Below are positions 33,402-45,531 of a DNA stretch of 64,000 bases, piece by piece; the first letter of the stretch is position 1, and each line of letters begins with the position of its first letter. The position numbers and the translations under genes are program-made. Below the pieces are notes generated by a model. That model ran no database searches. It was not told the origin of the DNA and saw only the letters and a program-made list of their open reading frames with translations. This DNA comes from Undaria pinnatifida (lineage: Eukaryota; Sar; Phaeophyceae; Laminariales; Alariaceae): positions 5,691,730-5,755,729 of the forward strand of contig JABAKD010000011.1 in NCBI GenBank assembly GCA_012845835.1. Direction: 5' to 3'.

Positions 33402-34214
33402 AAACCGTACCCGGGGTATTTACCCCGGGTATTACCCTACAAAGAACTTCTGTAACTTTTGTAAGACACTCATGCCCGTACCCGGAACTTCTGGAAGTTC
33501 TGTACGCCGGTGCCACAAAGACCCGGGGTACGGGTACAGCATGTTTATACCTGCCCGGAACTTCTGGAAGTTCTGTACGCCCGTGCCACAATACCCGGAG
33601 GTTCTGGATGTTTTGTATGACTTTCACACCCGTACCCGGAACTTCTGGAAGTTCTGTAAGGCTTTCATACCCGTACCCGGAACTTCTGTGAGTTCTGTAA
33701 GACCCGTGCCACAATACCCGGGGTACGGGTACAGCATGTTGTGCACCCGCCCGGAACTTCTGTGAGTTCTGTATGCCTGTGCCACAATACCCGGAACTTC
33801 TGGAAGTTCTGCAACACTTCCATACCCGTACCCGAAACTTCTGGAAGTACTGTAAGACCCCCATACCCTGACCCGGTATCCATAAACCCTACAGAACTTA
33901 AGAGTGGAAGATTTCGTCGAAACTCATCTTTGCAAGCTGTGTGTGTTTCTCCGATCGCGCGTATTACTGGGTGTGTCCTCATGAAGAATATAGGTCGGCG
34001 ACTCCCCTCCCCTTAGAACTAGCTTGTACCAGGGCCAACAGGATGATGTAACTCAATCTGTGCACGTAAACTATAAAACCCGTTTCTGAGGGGGACAAAC
34101 TCTGACGGCTGCTGTGAAATGCCTCAGTTTATCATGCAATTCCTGTAAGGCGTATAACCGGTGGGGGGAGGGCTGGGTTTTTAAGGCGGAGGGCGGAGGG
34201 GGGGGGGGGTATGT
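33331..34214. repeat. Copy of the CTCAT/G-rich block, split by palindrome array
   Basis: 33,331-33,375 and 33,908-34,214 together match 48,755-49,100 (CACTCTAGATGTGAGAT; CGAAACTCATCTTTGCAAGC; GATATAGGTCGGCGACTCCCC; CGTTTCTGAGGGGGACAAA). The match is interrupted by the inserted palindrome array. It ends in a G-rich tract and G12 at about 34,198-34,209. Confidence 0.7.
33376..33907. mobile_element. Palindrome-array (fold-back-like) insertion with 8-bp target duplication
   Basis: A 532-bp insert flanked by AAGATTTC on both sides (33,368-33,375 and 33,908-33,915). Near its ends is the inverted pair GTTCTGTAGGG (33,384-33,394) and CCCTACAGAAC (33,887-33,897). Inside are seven copies of the palindrome GAACTTCTGGAAGTTC or close variants, at 33,485, 33,558, 33,639, 33,680, 33,754, 33,794 and about 33,835. 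They are joined by TACCCGTACCCG and GTGCCACAATACCCGG linkers. The uninterrupted site is visible in S' at about 48,785-48,810. Eight-bp duplications are typical of hAT-type transposons; assignment to that class is inference. No transposase. Confidence 0.75.
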
Positions 34215-34270
34215 AGCACTACCCACTGAGTTACCCAGTCACGTGACTCAGTAGCTCAGTGGGTAGTGCT
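34215..34270. repeat. 56-bp near-perfect palindrome with tRNA A-box-like arms
   Basis: The arms match at 25 of 28 positions around the perfect centre AGTCACGTGACT (34,237-34,248). The right arm reads TAGCTCAGTGGGTAGTGCT, which resembles the first 20 nt of many tRNAs (D arm and pol III A box); the left arm carries the same in reverse. No T arm follows. Possibly two SINE heads joined head to head. Confidence 0.7.
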
Positions 34271-34380
34271 AACCACGTGACTCAGCAATGGTCTGGTGAA
34301 TACCTGGTAGTGCTCGTATACATCGGTCGTATAGTCTATACTCACAGCTGACGTTTTCAATATTCTATAAAAACTATCAT

Positions 34381-35830
34381 GCGTGTCGTGGGTCTCACCG
34401 ACTTCATATTTGTTCGTTCCGAGCGCGCTCGTTGTCGACATCGTTACCTACAGTAATTACGATAGTGTATTCCTAAACACAATTAATACTATCAATAGGT
34501 GATATTACATGGCGAGGGGAGAGCCCCGGAGATTCCTGCTACCAGGTATAATTTGAAGTCGACGAGAATCAATTGACGAGCTCGAACACACTTCTTCCGT
34601 TCGTTAGCACTGATACCTTTATAACCAACACCGGTTTCCGTTGTATTATGAGGCGTTTCAGCGGGGGACGATATCCTGGAATCTTGACACCCCCCTCAGC
34701 CATTAATTAATAGGAGAGATGTGCTGTCTACCGGTCTAGAAGACAGCCATATGATGAATAGATTGATACGAAGAGATCGTTTGCACTCTGTCCCCGTTGT
34801 CGAGAAAATCGCCCGAGGGAGTGTGTCATCTTGCCTCGCGTATACCAGCAGCAGACAGCAAACACGCTGTATGATTACAAGGACAGCAGTAAGAACGTAC
34901 ACTGCCGCAGGCGCCGTGCGTACGTATTGTAGCCGATCCTGCTGTGCGCTGCTGCCGTGCGCCTATTAACAGCACGACTGCTGTCCCAGGTAAAACTGCT
35001 GTACCAGGTACACCCCAACGTCGCAGTTTCGAGCTGTGCGATGCCCCAACGTCGCAGTTTCGAGCTGTGCGATGCCGTTCAAGCGTAGATTTCCGGTGTC
35101 AAAAGTACTGCTACTATTGTGCATGCCAGATGAGCCAAGGTGCCAGCGTGCAACCGCCGCATGTAAGAGGCAGGAGGAATTTGCAGGCCTAACCGCCCGG
35201 CATGCTCACTCCCGTCCATCTGTCTGGAAGCAGGAGACAACAGCAAGCGAAGACCAAAGGCGCAGCCACAGCAGCAGCAACGCCGAGCCAGCTATCGTTT
35301 ATCGAGCCAGCTATCGTTTATCGTACACACACCTACCCAACCACGGCTTGTGATTCGGCTTGGCGTGTTCTCTTGTCTCATACGGCTTCGGTTCCTCCGA
35401 CCAGACAACACGAAAACGATAGACCGAGCGTGCCCTTGTTCGTGCAGGATTGTGGCAATGCACGGGGTCGTGGCAACTTCAGCGCGAGTGGGGCAGCACA
35501 TGACACAGGTACTCGTATAGAGAGCCCGACGATACAGCAGCAGTGGATAGTGAATCGCCGTGAAGGTGTCCCGTAGGAAGAAAAAAAGACATCGATCATG
35601 TTGCGTTTGGAAAAATGGCCTGACCTTTTCTCTCACTGTCTTCGCGATCTGTTCGTCAGAGGCCACTGGCTGCTCCGTCCATGCTTGAACCCCCAAGCGA
35701 CGAAAACCCCTCCGTCTCCAGCCTGATGCTTTGGTTTGCTCCAGCTGCGCGCTGTGCGCTATGCAGTGTACTAACCCCTGCATAATCTCGTCATTTTGAA
35801 TAACAATGCCTCTGAAAAACTATACAAGAA
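34381..35830. repeat. Segment X copy 2 (precedes module copy 3)
   Basis: Diverged copy of 22,549-24,115, about 80-85% alike by eye with many indels. It contains a tandem duplication of GCCCCAACGTCGCAGTTTCG (about 35,010-35,075) and a repeat of GAGCCAGCTATCGTTTATC (about 35,285-35,320), neither found in the other copies. No frame is shared with the other X copies. Confidence 0.65.
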
Positions 35831-38371
35831 CTTCGCAGTTTTCAGTGTTTTTGTTTTCTTGTTCCCGAGCAGCCCTGCGGAAACGAGAAAGAAGCGGCGG
35901 TGTGAGGGGCATGGACTGAACCCATTGCCCCAGGCTAGCCTCGGCAAAACTGCCTGGCAACCACAAAAGGCGTGGTGGGCCAGCAGTGTCACAGAAATCG
36001 AAGCGAATAACGGCGTGCCGACATCGCGAATCGTAGACATAAAGATTAGTCTCTAGACTAAATGTTTGACGCGCTTCAGACGTAAATTTGAGGACCTTTC
36101 GATAACTATATTGACGCCCCATATGGCAATTGGCGCCGTATCCAAAAGGTCTCGTGTTGGCAGTCTGGCGCATTGCCTGCTGCTGTAGTGCCGTGCTGCA
36201 TAGTATTGTACCAACCTGGCATGGCTGGAGATCCGCTAGATAAGACTCGCACAACACCCGGTACCCAGTACCTGGTAGTGGTCAAAGGCCAAAGGAGGGA
36301 AGAGGTGATTCTGTGTAATTTGATGGGCTTCGGGCGAAGCGGCATAAGTTGTACCGCTTGTCCTCCCGAAAACCGAAACTGAAACATGGCACCGAATATC
36401 ACACAGCGATCACCGAACACAGACAACAGACAACCCAGGGGCGAGTTCCGACGGGTTGGACAAAAGTTCCAAATTTGCAGAGATTGTTTGGATCGAACAA
36501 CCGGCAAGCACAGCAATCGACTTGCACAACAAGTTCGACACACCCCAGCAGCACCCTTCGGCGAGGTCCTAACCGCAGAGGTCGTGCTATCTACAGTGCG
36601 TCTCCGCCAGACCGCCGCCACATCGCACAGGCAGGATCTTCGTGTCCCAGAAGCAAAAACAGACGCTCGGATTCTTTGAGGCGCCTGTTGGAATCAGACG
36701 GATCACGGACTCCGGCAATCCACCAGCCAGCCCAGCGTCGCACACTGACGGACCTGTGTAGCATATACGAGCCTACAGCCTTCCAGCACAAAACGCGGAG
36801 AGTCGACAAGCAAGAATAGCACATCGGGCCTGCTCCTGTCTTTGCTGGACCTTCCTTGATGTCGGAGCTTGGGCGCTTCTCCGCTTTGGAGCGGGCGGCA
36901 GCAATGCTTGATGTGAGCTCGGCTTTCGTTGCTTGCGAGTTGCAGTCTCTTTCTCGTGACGACAGGCCGGAGCGTATCAAACGGTATCTTGATTCGTGGA
37001 GAGTCTAACGGTTGCCGTTGCCGAGTACCAGGTAGGTTAATACAGGATGCCTGCACGTGGCAGAAAGCCCGTCGTTGACTTCGTCCGTCGCCGAAGGAAT
37101 GGTTGAAGGGTGCAGGATCGGCGGTACCGTAGGCCGAGGCGACGATGCCACCCCAATTTTCCCCTGTGTACCCGTCAGCATGTCCGCAGTTTTCATTTCC
37201 CGTCACGTATCATATACCATACATGTGTAACGGAATGAGAGTCTATCAGGAGACCGGATGCCATACCGGGAGGCTAAAGGGCTGGGTGCTCTCGAGCAGC
37301 CTGTATCGTAACTGTAGACCGAGTGCTGCTGCAGACGTGTACGGCAGGCGGCCGACTGCCCTTGGATCGAGCGGGAGTACTGAGCAGCGTACTGGTAGCA
37401 TGTAGTGTAGAGGTGTATTACGCCGCCTGACGAAGCCGCTCTTCAGCATGAAAGTTGAGCTGGTGGTGGTGGTGTTCGTGCCCAAATCTTATCGCGTTGC
37501 ATTCGTACTTACTGCGTTAAACTGTAGTACCAGTTAATACTACATACAGTAGATCGTTGGCGCATGCGGGCATCGTTCGTTTCGTTTTGGCGATGATGGC
37601 ATGGGAGGAGTAGACGCCCACGAAAACCAGTACGGTTGTGTCATTCGTACCTTGTACATATGTGCGTGCCTGCACCTTGTTCAGAGCTCCAGATCAAGAC
37701 GACCGCTGACCCAGGATGCGGTTTGCTGTTCTTGTTGTTGTGTTGTTGTGACACACTCGGCAGACACCGGACAACGACGACGCTGAATTGGAGTCGCCTA
37801 GCGACACCATCCCAGCGGGTGGTAGGTGAGGGGATGTTGTGGTCAACGCGGTATGGTACGCCATAAGGATCCCGAGACACTTATGATAGTCTCCCGCCAC
37901 TACTACCAGGTACAGCAGTAATACTTTGCGTTGCGACAAGGATCGGTTGTTGCGGGTGGTGGTTTCAAACGTCGGTGCTCGCCTGCAATTTACTGCTACG
38001 TTGATTCCCGATGGACACGGAACGACCCAGCGGGCCTGAATCAAATCCAACCGCTTTCCGAGCTCCTAATCCGTCCCCATTATCATTACGAGTGGTGGTA
38101 CTTCCGCAATCGAATCGTAACAACCCGTAGTCTGCTTGCGGCAACAACGTCAGCTGAATTCATTGTCACCTGCACAATGCGCCTGCTGTACGCACCACCA
38201 GCCGTATTCTGCTTGTTTTGAGCGGAGCACTTTGTACCTGCGCGGTCTACCGCGCCTCACGCAGTATTTGTTCCCATTTCGCGTTCTTGATTGCCGTTAA
38301 ACTCCGCACGTCTGATATACCTCGTTTCCCGGCAGCCCAACCAGAGCAACGAGGGCGCTAGGGGGGACGCG
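35831..38371 (+). repeat. Module M copy 3, non-coding leader
   Basis: Same landmarks as copy 1 but without the CTATAG element and the 455-bp insert. Carries a 22-nt insertion with the inverted pair TAGTCT/AGACTA at about 36,041-36,062. Frames on both strands (up to 167 codons) are shadows of one another across the same DNA and are not kept in other copies. Confidence 0.65.
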
Positions 38372-39497
38372 ATGGCCCCCCCCTGCCGGCTGCGGAACAT
38401 CGAAACCGTGCATTCTCTACCCGTTCGCAGAACCCATAACAAGTATTACGCTGTCTAAAAAGGCGTGGGACGACGCTCACGCAAAGAAGGAAGCCGCTGA
38501 CCAACCACCTCGACATCTGCTTGGAGAAGAGAGAACAGCTTGAACAGGGAGGCTCTTCCGCTCCAGATCGGGGTGCACCAAAGCAACGAAAGAGTGAAAC
38601 GGCCAGAGCCGCACTGCTCCGAGCCGATCAAATTGCTGCGGAGTGCGACGGCCGGCTCAAGGTCGCCGACGCGCGCTACCTTATGGCGTGCAATACCCTC
38701 GAGGAGGCGCAGGCGGCGCTTCACCAGGCCGAAGCGGGGGTGGGGGTCCACGGGAAGCGACAACGATCGACGGACTGCGACGGTAGCGTCGTCGCTGAAG
38801 TCGAAGAGTCGGGGCCGAATCGGCGGAAAGGCGGCGGCCCGCGCAAGGCCTGTAGGAGACGTGTCGGCCCCGATCGTGATTGAGCGACGTGGAGTCGGAG
38901 AAGCGCCTCCAAGCGTGTCGCTTGCGGCAGACACTGCGCAGGAGGCGTCGAGCACGCCCAGGCCAAGCTTTTCGCAGTCCGCGCCGAAGCGAAGACCCTC
39001 AGGGACCACCCTGACCGGGCGGCGGGGGCGAGGATCAACTTGGAGGAGCTTGAACGCGCCGCTGCAAACGACTTCATGGCGTTGGAAGATCTCTTTGGTT
39101 CGGCAGAGTACCAAAAGGTCTCGGATGAATCCCTGAAGAAGCAACAACCGAGGCTGCGAAGGCGGCGGCTGAGATCGTCCGCACTGAGAGAATCAAGAAA
39201 AGGCCGAGAAGCTTGCTTACCCCCACGAGTTTCCCGAGGGAGGGTGGAAGGTTCAAGAGAGCAACAAGCGTGTGGACCGCGTCGTCCCTCCACCCACCCC
39301 GTATGTTCCCCGGCCCCACTCGAAGGGAACAACCGTTATTCACCGTCACAGGTGGGCCTTATGATCTTAGCTCAGGAGCGGAAGAAGGCACAAGCGGAAC
39401 AAAAGCGGAAGGCAAGGGCGGCAGCGAAACAGCGTGGTGCAGTGCGGCAGTCTTCTCGATCAACGCGCGGCAAGCCGGCCGCGGTGTTCGAGCATAG
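38372..39497 (+). pseudogene. Coiled-coil gene of module M, copy 3 (frameshifted)
   Basis: Aligns end to end with the intact gene but has many 1-nt indels: an extra A near 38,405, a changed GCTGTCTAAAAAG (in-frame stop near 38,455), shifts near 38,510-38,600, a lost base near 38,885 and 38,920, a shift near 39,140, and a lost base near the end (TTCGAGCATAG). The frame at 39,040-39,753 preserves the second helix start and the basic tail. The indel density is higher than expected from decay of a neighbouring 98%-identical spacer, so some could be sequencing errors. Confidence 0.75.
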
Positions 39498-42400
39498 GAG
39501 CTCCGTCACTTCCTCAGCCGTAAGGGAGTGGTCGCGACAGCCCGGTGTGGCCACCAGTGTCGACTTTCGCCCCTCGCTCGGTTACGCCTACCGCCAACCC
39601 CGTACACATGTTACTTTTCATCGAACAACGTTTCGCTCGACGTGCCCATTTATACGCCGTCATGTTCTGCCGCTGAGCTTACGGCTCAAGGAAAACCCGA
39701 TAACCTGGTCATCGTTACCTCCCTCTGTCAGAGGTATGGGTGTCCCGGTCTAGCCTTCTCCCCGGACATCTTCCTCTCCTTAATATCCAATCTTCCACCA
39801 ACCATCTTCTCGCGGTCTTCGACTACCCACACGCCTGAGGCCAATTTAGTAGAGCCTCGACCGCCGCGACCAGCCGGAGTACTGCACCCCGAACGACCGA
39901 TCTGGCCTCGAGCGACGCCTGTACTACCAATTGGAGCGCGAACGCCACGCCTTCACCGTCTCCCGCGCCGAACGCCGAAACTATGCGCTATTTGGCTGTG
40001 CGGTATATTTCAGTAATCGTCTACACACCTCGGTGAGTGCCGTTCTTTCATTCAGCAGCTTTTCCCTTGTCTCTCCCCGGTACTTTTACCGGAGGGCGGG
40101 CTATGCATTCTCTTTCGTACGAGCTCTGTTTCCCCTCGCGTGTTTGTCCTGTTCTGATCGTCCTTTCGAAGTTGCAGCTACGCCTTGGCTGGGAATATTC
40201 GTTACTCTTTTCGTGTTCTTCTTTCGGATTATTTGATCAAGTGGACCTAAAGGTATGCTTGACTATGGCAGGCCTAAAACTGCCGTCCAAAGTTGATTTT
40301 ACACCGCTCAGTTTCCCGGTCGCCAGCTCTCTCTCGAACTGCCTTGAATTTCCCCCACGTTTGTTTTAGGGAACACGACTTGAAATTAGTGTGGGATGTA
40401 TTTTTTCAATAGTGTTAAGAATGCTTAAGGTTGTATCTACCCTCACTCCCGGCTGCTGATTTCCTTTATGTACACCGTTGTTGTGGTTTGTTAATAACTT
40501 GCCTTTTCTACATTTTCAGGAACGTTCATTAGACCTTTCTGGTGTCTGTCCATGCATCCTGTTTGCGCTTGTGCACGGGCCAATTGCCCTTCCATCCTGG
40601 TTTGCCAGTTTTGGAGGCGTGAGGTGAGTCAGTGAAGCGCGCCGAATGTTCGATCAGTTCTACGATGGATTCGGCTCCTCGTATTTTTTTCTGTTCATCT
40701 GCGTCTATGACTCTGCACGGTGGGGCTGATGTTACGGTGGTGCCGTTCGTCATAAAGGCGTGATTTGTACTTTACAAAGCTCGCTGGCAACTTGATGCAA
40801 GGGTCGTGTGTTGTTACGCGTGATAAGATCGCGTAACAAAGTACCGTGTTCGGAGGTTAAAAGGGCTTTTCGACTACTCAGCCGCAATTTCTTGCAGCTG
40901 GCCCGTTTCTTAATACCTTGACTGTATTTATTATACCCGATGACACTGAGCAAGAACGCCGAGAAGTGCGACGGCGCTCGCGGCTTTATTTTTCTGAAAT
41001 CCACTTCTATGATCGTCGGGGGCGGGGGCGCGTAGAGTTTGGGGGGAAAGAGGGTGACGCGAACGGACTAACAATAATCAGCGTTTGAAAACAAAAGAGC
41101 GCCGTGCTTATCGATGAAAAAATGAACGATCTTTTGGTGGTCACGTTATTTTCGGTAGTGTCGAGACAAAGAAGCACATTTTGAGCACACTTTTCAGACC
41201 GTGCGGCGCGCACACAGCACCTATCCACTGATCGCGCCACGGCCGGAACTTCAGGGAGGAGAACGCGAATTTAAACACCTCTCCCACGCTTTTCCCCTCG
41301 TGGATTCCCCCCCCACCCCCCCATTCGCCCCCCTCGTTAAGGAATCTCCGCGAGCGATCAGGGAGGCTACGACGACGTTCCAAAGCTAGTATGTGCCACT
41401 CTGAACTGAAACATAGTAACCGTCGGTGAGGTGCGGCGTTGCAATTTCACAGTTTTTCCTTGTCCTTCCCACCCGTCTTTCTACGGAGCGGGCTGAAGTG
41501 TTTTTGTACGACCTCTGTCGCACTGCTGTGGACGATGCTGCCCTGCTGGGTTGCTTTTTTTAATTGCGCCTCGCCTTCGTCGGCGGGTTGGGATATTTCG
41601 TAGTCCCTTTCGTGTTTCCTTTCCGACGATCTTGAGCAAGTGGATTGAGCGTGTGTACTTGACTATGTCATATGCAGGCCTAGGCTTAACTGGACTGTAC
41701 ACCGTTTTGTTCCTGGACGACTGCTACGACAGAAGTATGAAGGTTTCCTGGACGACTGCTACGACAGAGTATGAAGGTATACCGCTTTTTGGCTGAAACG
41801 GTTTCGGCATGACGGGGCTTGTTAACCCAAAATCGATGGGATTTTCGTCATTTGTTTTTTGAAAAAAATCGTTGTATATCACCCTAAGAGCCATGAGATT
41901 GGTCATAGGTTATGATCACAACACTCTTTTTCCCTCCCCAAATCAGGTTTTGCCTCAGAGCGGTATAGACCTCCTAAAGCCAAGAGCTCCAGAAAAAACA
42001 TCGTGCACCTCCACTGCTCTCTCTCTTTACAACCCCCTTTTTTAACTGTATCCTCTTGTTTGTTTTGGAAACGATAGTCGACTAACTAGTGTGGGGTAAA
42101 AATTGCAGTAGCGCTAGGACTAAGTTTGGTCTTCACCCTATTCCCGTTCACGGTTTTGAACCCTTGTGTTGTGGTGTAGACCTCGCCGTTTCGGCATACG
42201 GGGTATCATATATGTTGGACTGCGACTTTCTGTCTGTTTTTCAATTCCACCCCCCGTTTTGGCGTGCATTTGATCGTCCTTTCGCCTTGTTTGCATGTTC
42301 TTTCGAGAGAGCTGCTGAAAGTGGGGTTAGATGGAGCGCGCCGAATGTTCGATCAATGCTCCGACTTCCCCCATGGACTCGATTTGATTCCCTCGTGGAT

Positions 42401-43105
42401 TTTCCCGTGCATCTGCATACTACGACCCCGCAAGGTGGGCACTAACGTTCCGATATCCACTCGTGTTTCATGCGTGGAGGCGTTTTTTGCAGTAGGTAAA
42501 ACCATTTTTCGTGCCTTTCGACGAACGTGAGCTCTCAGAAGACGCCTATTTCTTACTGATTACATCAACACGAAGTATATGGTGATCATGATGAGCAAGA
42601 ACGCAGGGAAGCACAGTCAGCGCAACGAGGCTTTCATTTTCCGAAAGAAATCATCCCTTCCATGACCGATCGTCGGGGGCGGGGGCGGTGTCTTAAGAGG
42701 TGGGTGGGGGACAAAAACGATCAAAAGTGGAAACCAACCTTGTACATAACATCAAAAAAAAGAAGAAGCTGCAGCGTTGAAAACTGCTGCAAGGCGCCGT
42801 ATTTTCCGGTTTCGAATAACTGACCTTTGTGTGTGTTCATTTTTCATGGCTTGTGTGTACAAAAAATTAGCCCATTTTGATCGCCTTTTCGGGCCGTGCG
42901 ACCCGCACACAGCAACGATCACTGGTCGCGTCACGGCCAGATTTTTCATGATTGAACAATGATAATATTTCAAACTCTTGACCGCCTTTCCCTCGTGACT
43001 AACCCCTTCAAACCTCCCCCCCCTTCCCCCGCCCCTAACCCTCCCCCCCCGGCCCCCCTCCAGGTAGAGCGAGCTTAAAGGCCACGCTACGACGACGTCC
43101 CGAGG
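39498..43105 (+). repeat. Module M tail with P1 and P2, copy 3
   Basis: Matches 10,376-13,920. P1 starts at about 40,033 and P2 at about 41,426. Within P2 a 36-bp tandem duplication (TTCCTGGACGACTGCTACGA, at about 41,712 and 41,748) is absent from copy 1. The acceptor-like TTTGTACAG of copy 1 reads TTTCTACGG here. Confidence 0.65.
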
Positions 43106-43129
43106 TACCCAACAGCGTCAGCCCTCGAA

Positions 43130-43303
43130 ATGCTCAGTGCTCGGCGGCGCAAGGTCGGGATGGACGTCATGGCTAGCGTTTACGACTTGGCCGACAACCG
43201 TTTCGACAACACAATGGTTGTGACGGTTACAGAGTTAGGGCTAAGACTAAAACGCACCAACGTTTTTCTGGGGACATAGTGCTTGGAATTAGTATGGGTT
43301 TAA
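43130..43303 (+). pseudogene. Copy of the small P2/S frame with nonsense change
   Basis: Same sequence as 13,964-14,137 with a Phe-to-Leu and an Asn-to-Lys change and a GAG-to-TAG stop at 43,277-43,279, leaving 49 codons. It suggests the small frame is not under strong constraint in at least one copy. Confidence 0.35.
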
Positions 43304-45367
43304 AATTGAGAGTGGCAGCAGGGTTTGACAGTCAAGTTAATTTCAACTTTTGAAAAAATTGTCAACCTTTTTGTCGAAGCCGAGCCAAAGACGATCCGCG
43401 CTCAGCAGGGTGTGTGCTGTTCTGGATGAGGCGGGGCCGAGGGGGTTGGGCAGGGCTAAGGAGGGCTGAGGATGGCAGTGTGGTACGGAAGATGTAGGCA
43501 GGGGTTGACGAGATGTTCAGGATACGGCTTGGGCCTGGATGACGAGGTCGGGCGGGAATAGAACGACGAAGACGAGGAGACGAGTAGAAGCAGGAAGACG
43601 GAGGCAGCCAGGGGCGACTCATCGAGGGCTGTTGGCTGACAGATTCTGCTTCATGTTTTGGCTATGGCGGCGTCGATGTTGGCGGTACGGTATAAGGAGC
43701 GGCTTCGGCAGTATGTAGTGTGAGGGTGTTGGCTGCACCTCAGCGCGGTGGCAGGTGAATAGGCGAATGAAAGCGGTGGGATGGCGAAGTGTGAAGGGTA
43801 GTGGTGCAAGGTGTTGGAAGTTTACTTATTATTAATGGAGTGACACTTTTTGCTGACTTCTTTCGCTGATGTTACGATTGCAAAAAAAATGTTATTATTA
43901 TTTTTGCCACCCTTCAATGTGCAGCAGCGTGAACTTCTTGAACTTCGAACACTCAAAGAAAATAAAACAGTTCGATAATAAGGTAGAAGACATGTGCAAA
44001 ATGAAGCCCAAAAAAACACGTGTATGGGCATGTCACCCCTGCTCCCACTTTTCCCCACCCCCCGAAAGCCAAAACGGTGAAGTTCAAAGAGGGGTTGAGG
44101 TGAGGAGTTATCTCGGCAGACGACGGACAAGAATATTTACTCCATGAAATTCCGTGTACATGAGATCCCAGTTGACAATGAACGAATGGGAAAGCAAAGC
44201 GCATCGTGCATCGTGGGCCCGTCATCGTCAGCCTGAGCACCACCGCCATCGTACTGAAGATTGTCAGCATGAAAAGCGGCGTGTTTCACCCACATTATTA
44301 TCTGCCAAAAAAGGCAAACAGCCATTAAATAGTAGCTAGGCCTTAGCTAGGCCGACGCCTCCGTACAGGAACATCCGGGGCGCCCGCAAACATAATATTA
44401 CCTGTGCACCCCTGGCTCAAGATCAGCCCAGTGAAACGACCCACGGCAGAAGCTACAAATATAAATAGAACGGTGGGGGAGTGCGCCATTTTTTTTCGTT
44501 CTGGAGCTGTTCACTTGAGGAGGGGGGTCTATACCTCTCCCAAAAATCTGATTGCTATTAATATTACAGTCAGTAGTGTTGGATAGATCGTACACCGAAA
44601 GTTTCGATATATCGTTCGATAAAATGAATATATACACATAGTCTATATGGAACGGAAAAAAGTTGGGGATTAATCGAAAACGTTTTCGATAATTAGACAA
44701 ACGATGGCAGTACGATATAAAGCGATAAAACGATAAAACGATAAAACGATAAAAATGCCGAACGTCCCCCAGGGGGGCAGGTGACACAGCTCTTATTACA
44801 TGCATCTCCCAACAGGTGATTTTCCTTACTGTTCGAGAGGGAAAAACAACAAGAAGAAAGTGCTATTATTATAGACTATAGTCGATTAATAATGCCAAGG
44901 CACCAGGGTAGCACCATAATGTTCACTAGGTATACATACAACGAAACTTGTAAAATTTTAACAAAAAGAAAATAATCCGACGAAAATTGGGTTATAAACA
45001 TTCCCGTCATCCAGAAAACTTTTCAGCCAAAAAGGGGTATATACCTCAATATACCTCTATTGTAGCATGCGCCACACGCAAAAAAAGGCAGCAGACAAAA
45101 GGACAGCAAGGCACCAGACCAACCCCGCCCGCACGTATAGAAGCAAATCAGCCCCCCCACACCTACCGCCCCCCCCCCCGTTGATTCTACCAATACTGAG
45201 CAAAGCATATGACGCCAAAAAAAACGTGGGGGGGGGGGGGGGCTAGGGATGGGGATCGGGGGTGGGTGGGAGTGGAGTGGCGTGGAGTTGGGGTAACAAA
45301 AAAAACAATAAAGAACTAAGAGGTTGTTTGCTACACGCGCTCGAATAGCAAATACACTACAGTATGG
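43304..45367. other. Spacer S', first part
   Basis: About 98% identical to 14,138-16,196. It differs by a few substitutions, 3-bp additions near 43,978, 43,994 and 44,300, an A8 in place of a TTCGAATT-like string near 43,880, and a longer ACGATAAA run at 44,717-44,755. No gene beyond the weak frames noted for S. Confidence 0.45.
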
Positions 45368-45531
45368 AGTGCTCCCTCTATAGTGCTGGTTGCCCGCCAT
45401 AGTGCCCGTGGATTTCTTAACATACATGGGAAATACCAGCAGTGCGGGCAGTAAGCGGAGTAGTGCCGGTTGCCGCTATGGTGCCGACATTTTCGGCTGA
45501 ACCAGATACCGGCACTCTATAGAGGACCACT
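45368..45531. mobile_element. CTATAG miniature element, copy A in S'
   Basis: Same element and same insertion site as 16,197-16,360 with only single-base changes, so it was present before the segmental duplication. Confidence 0.6.
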
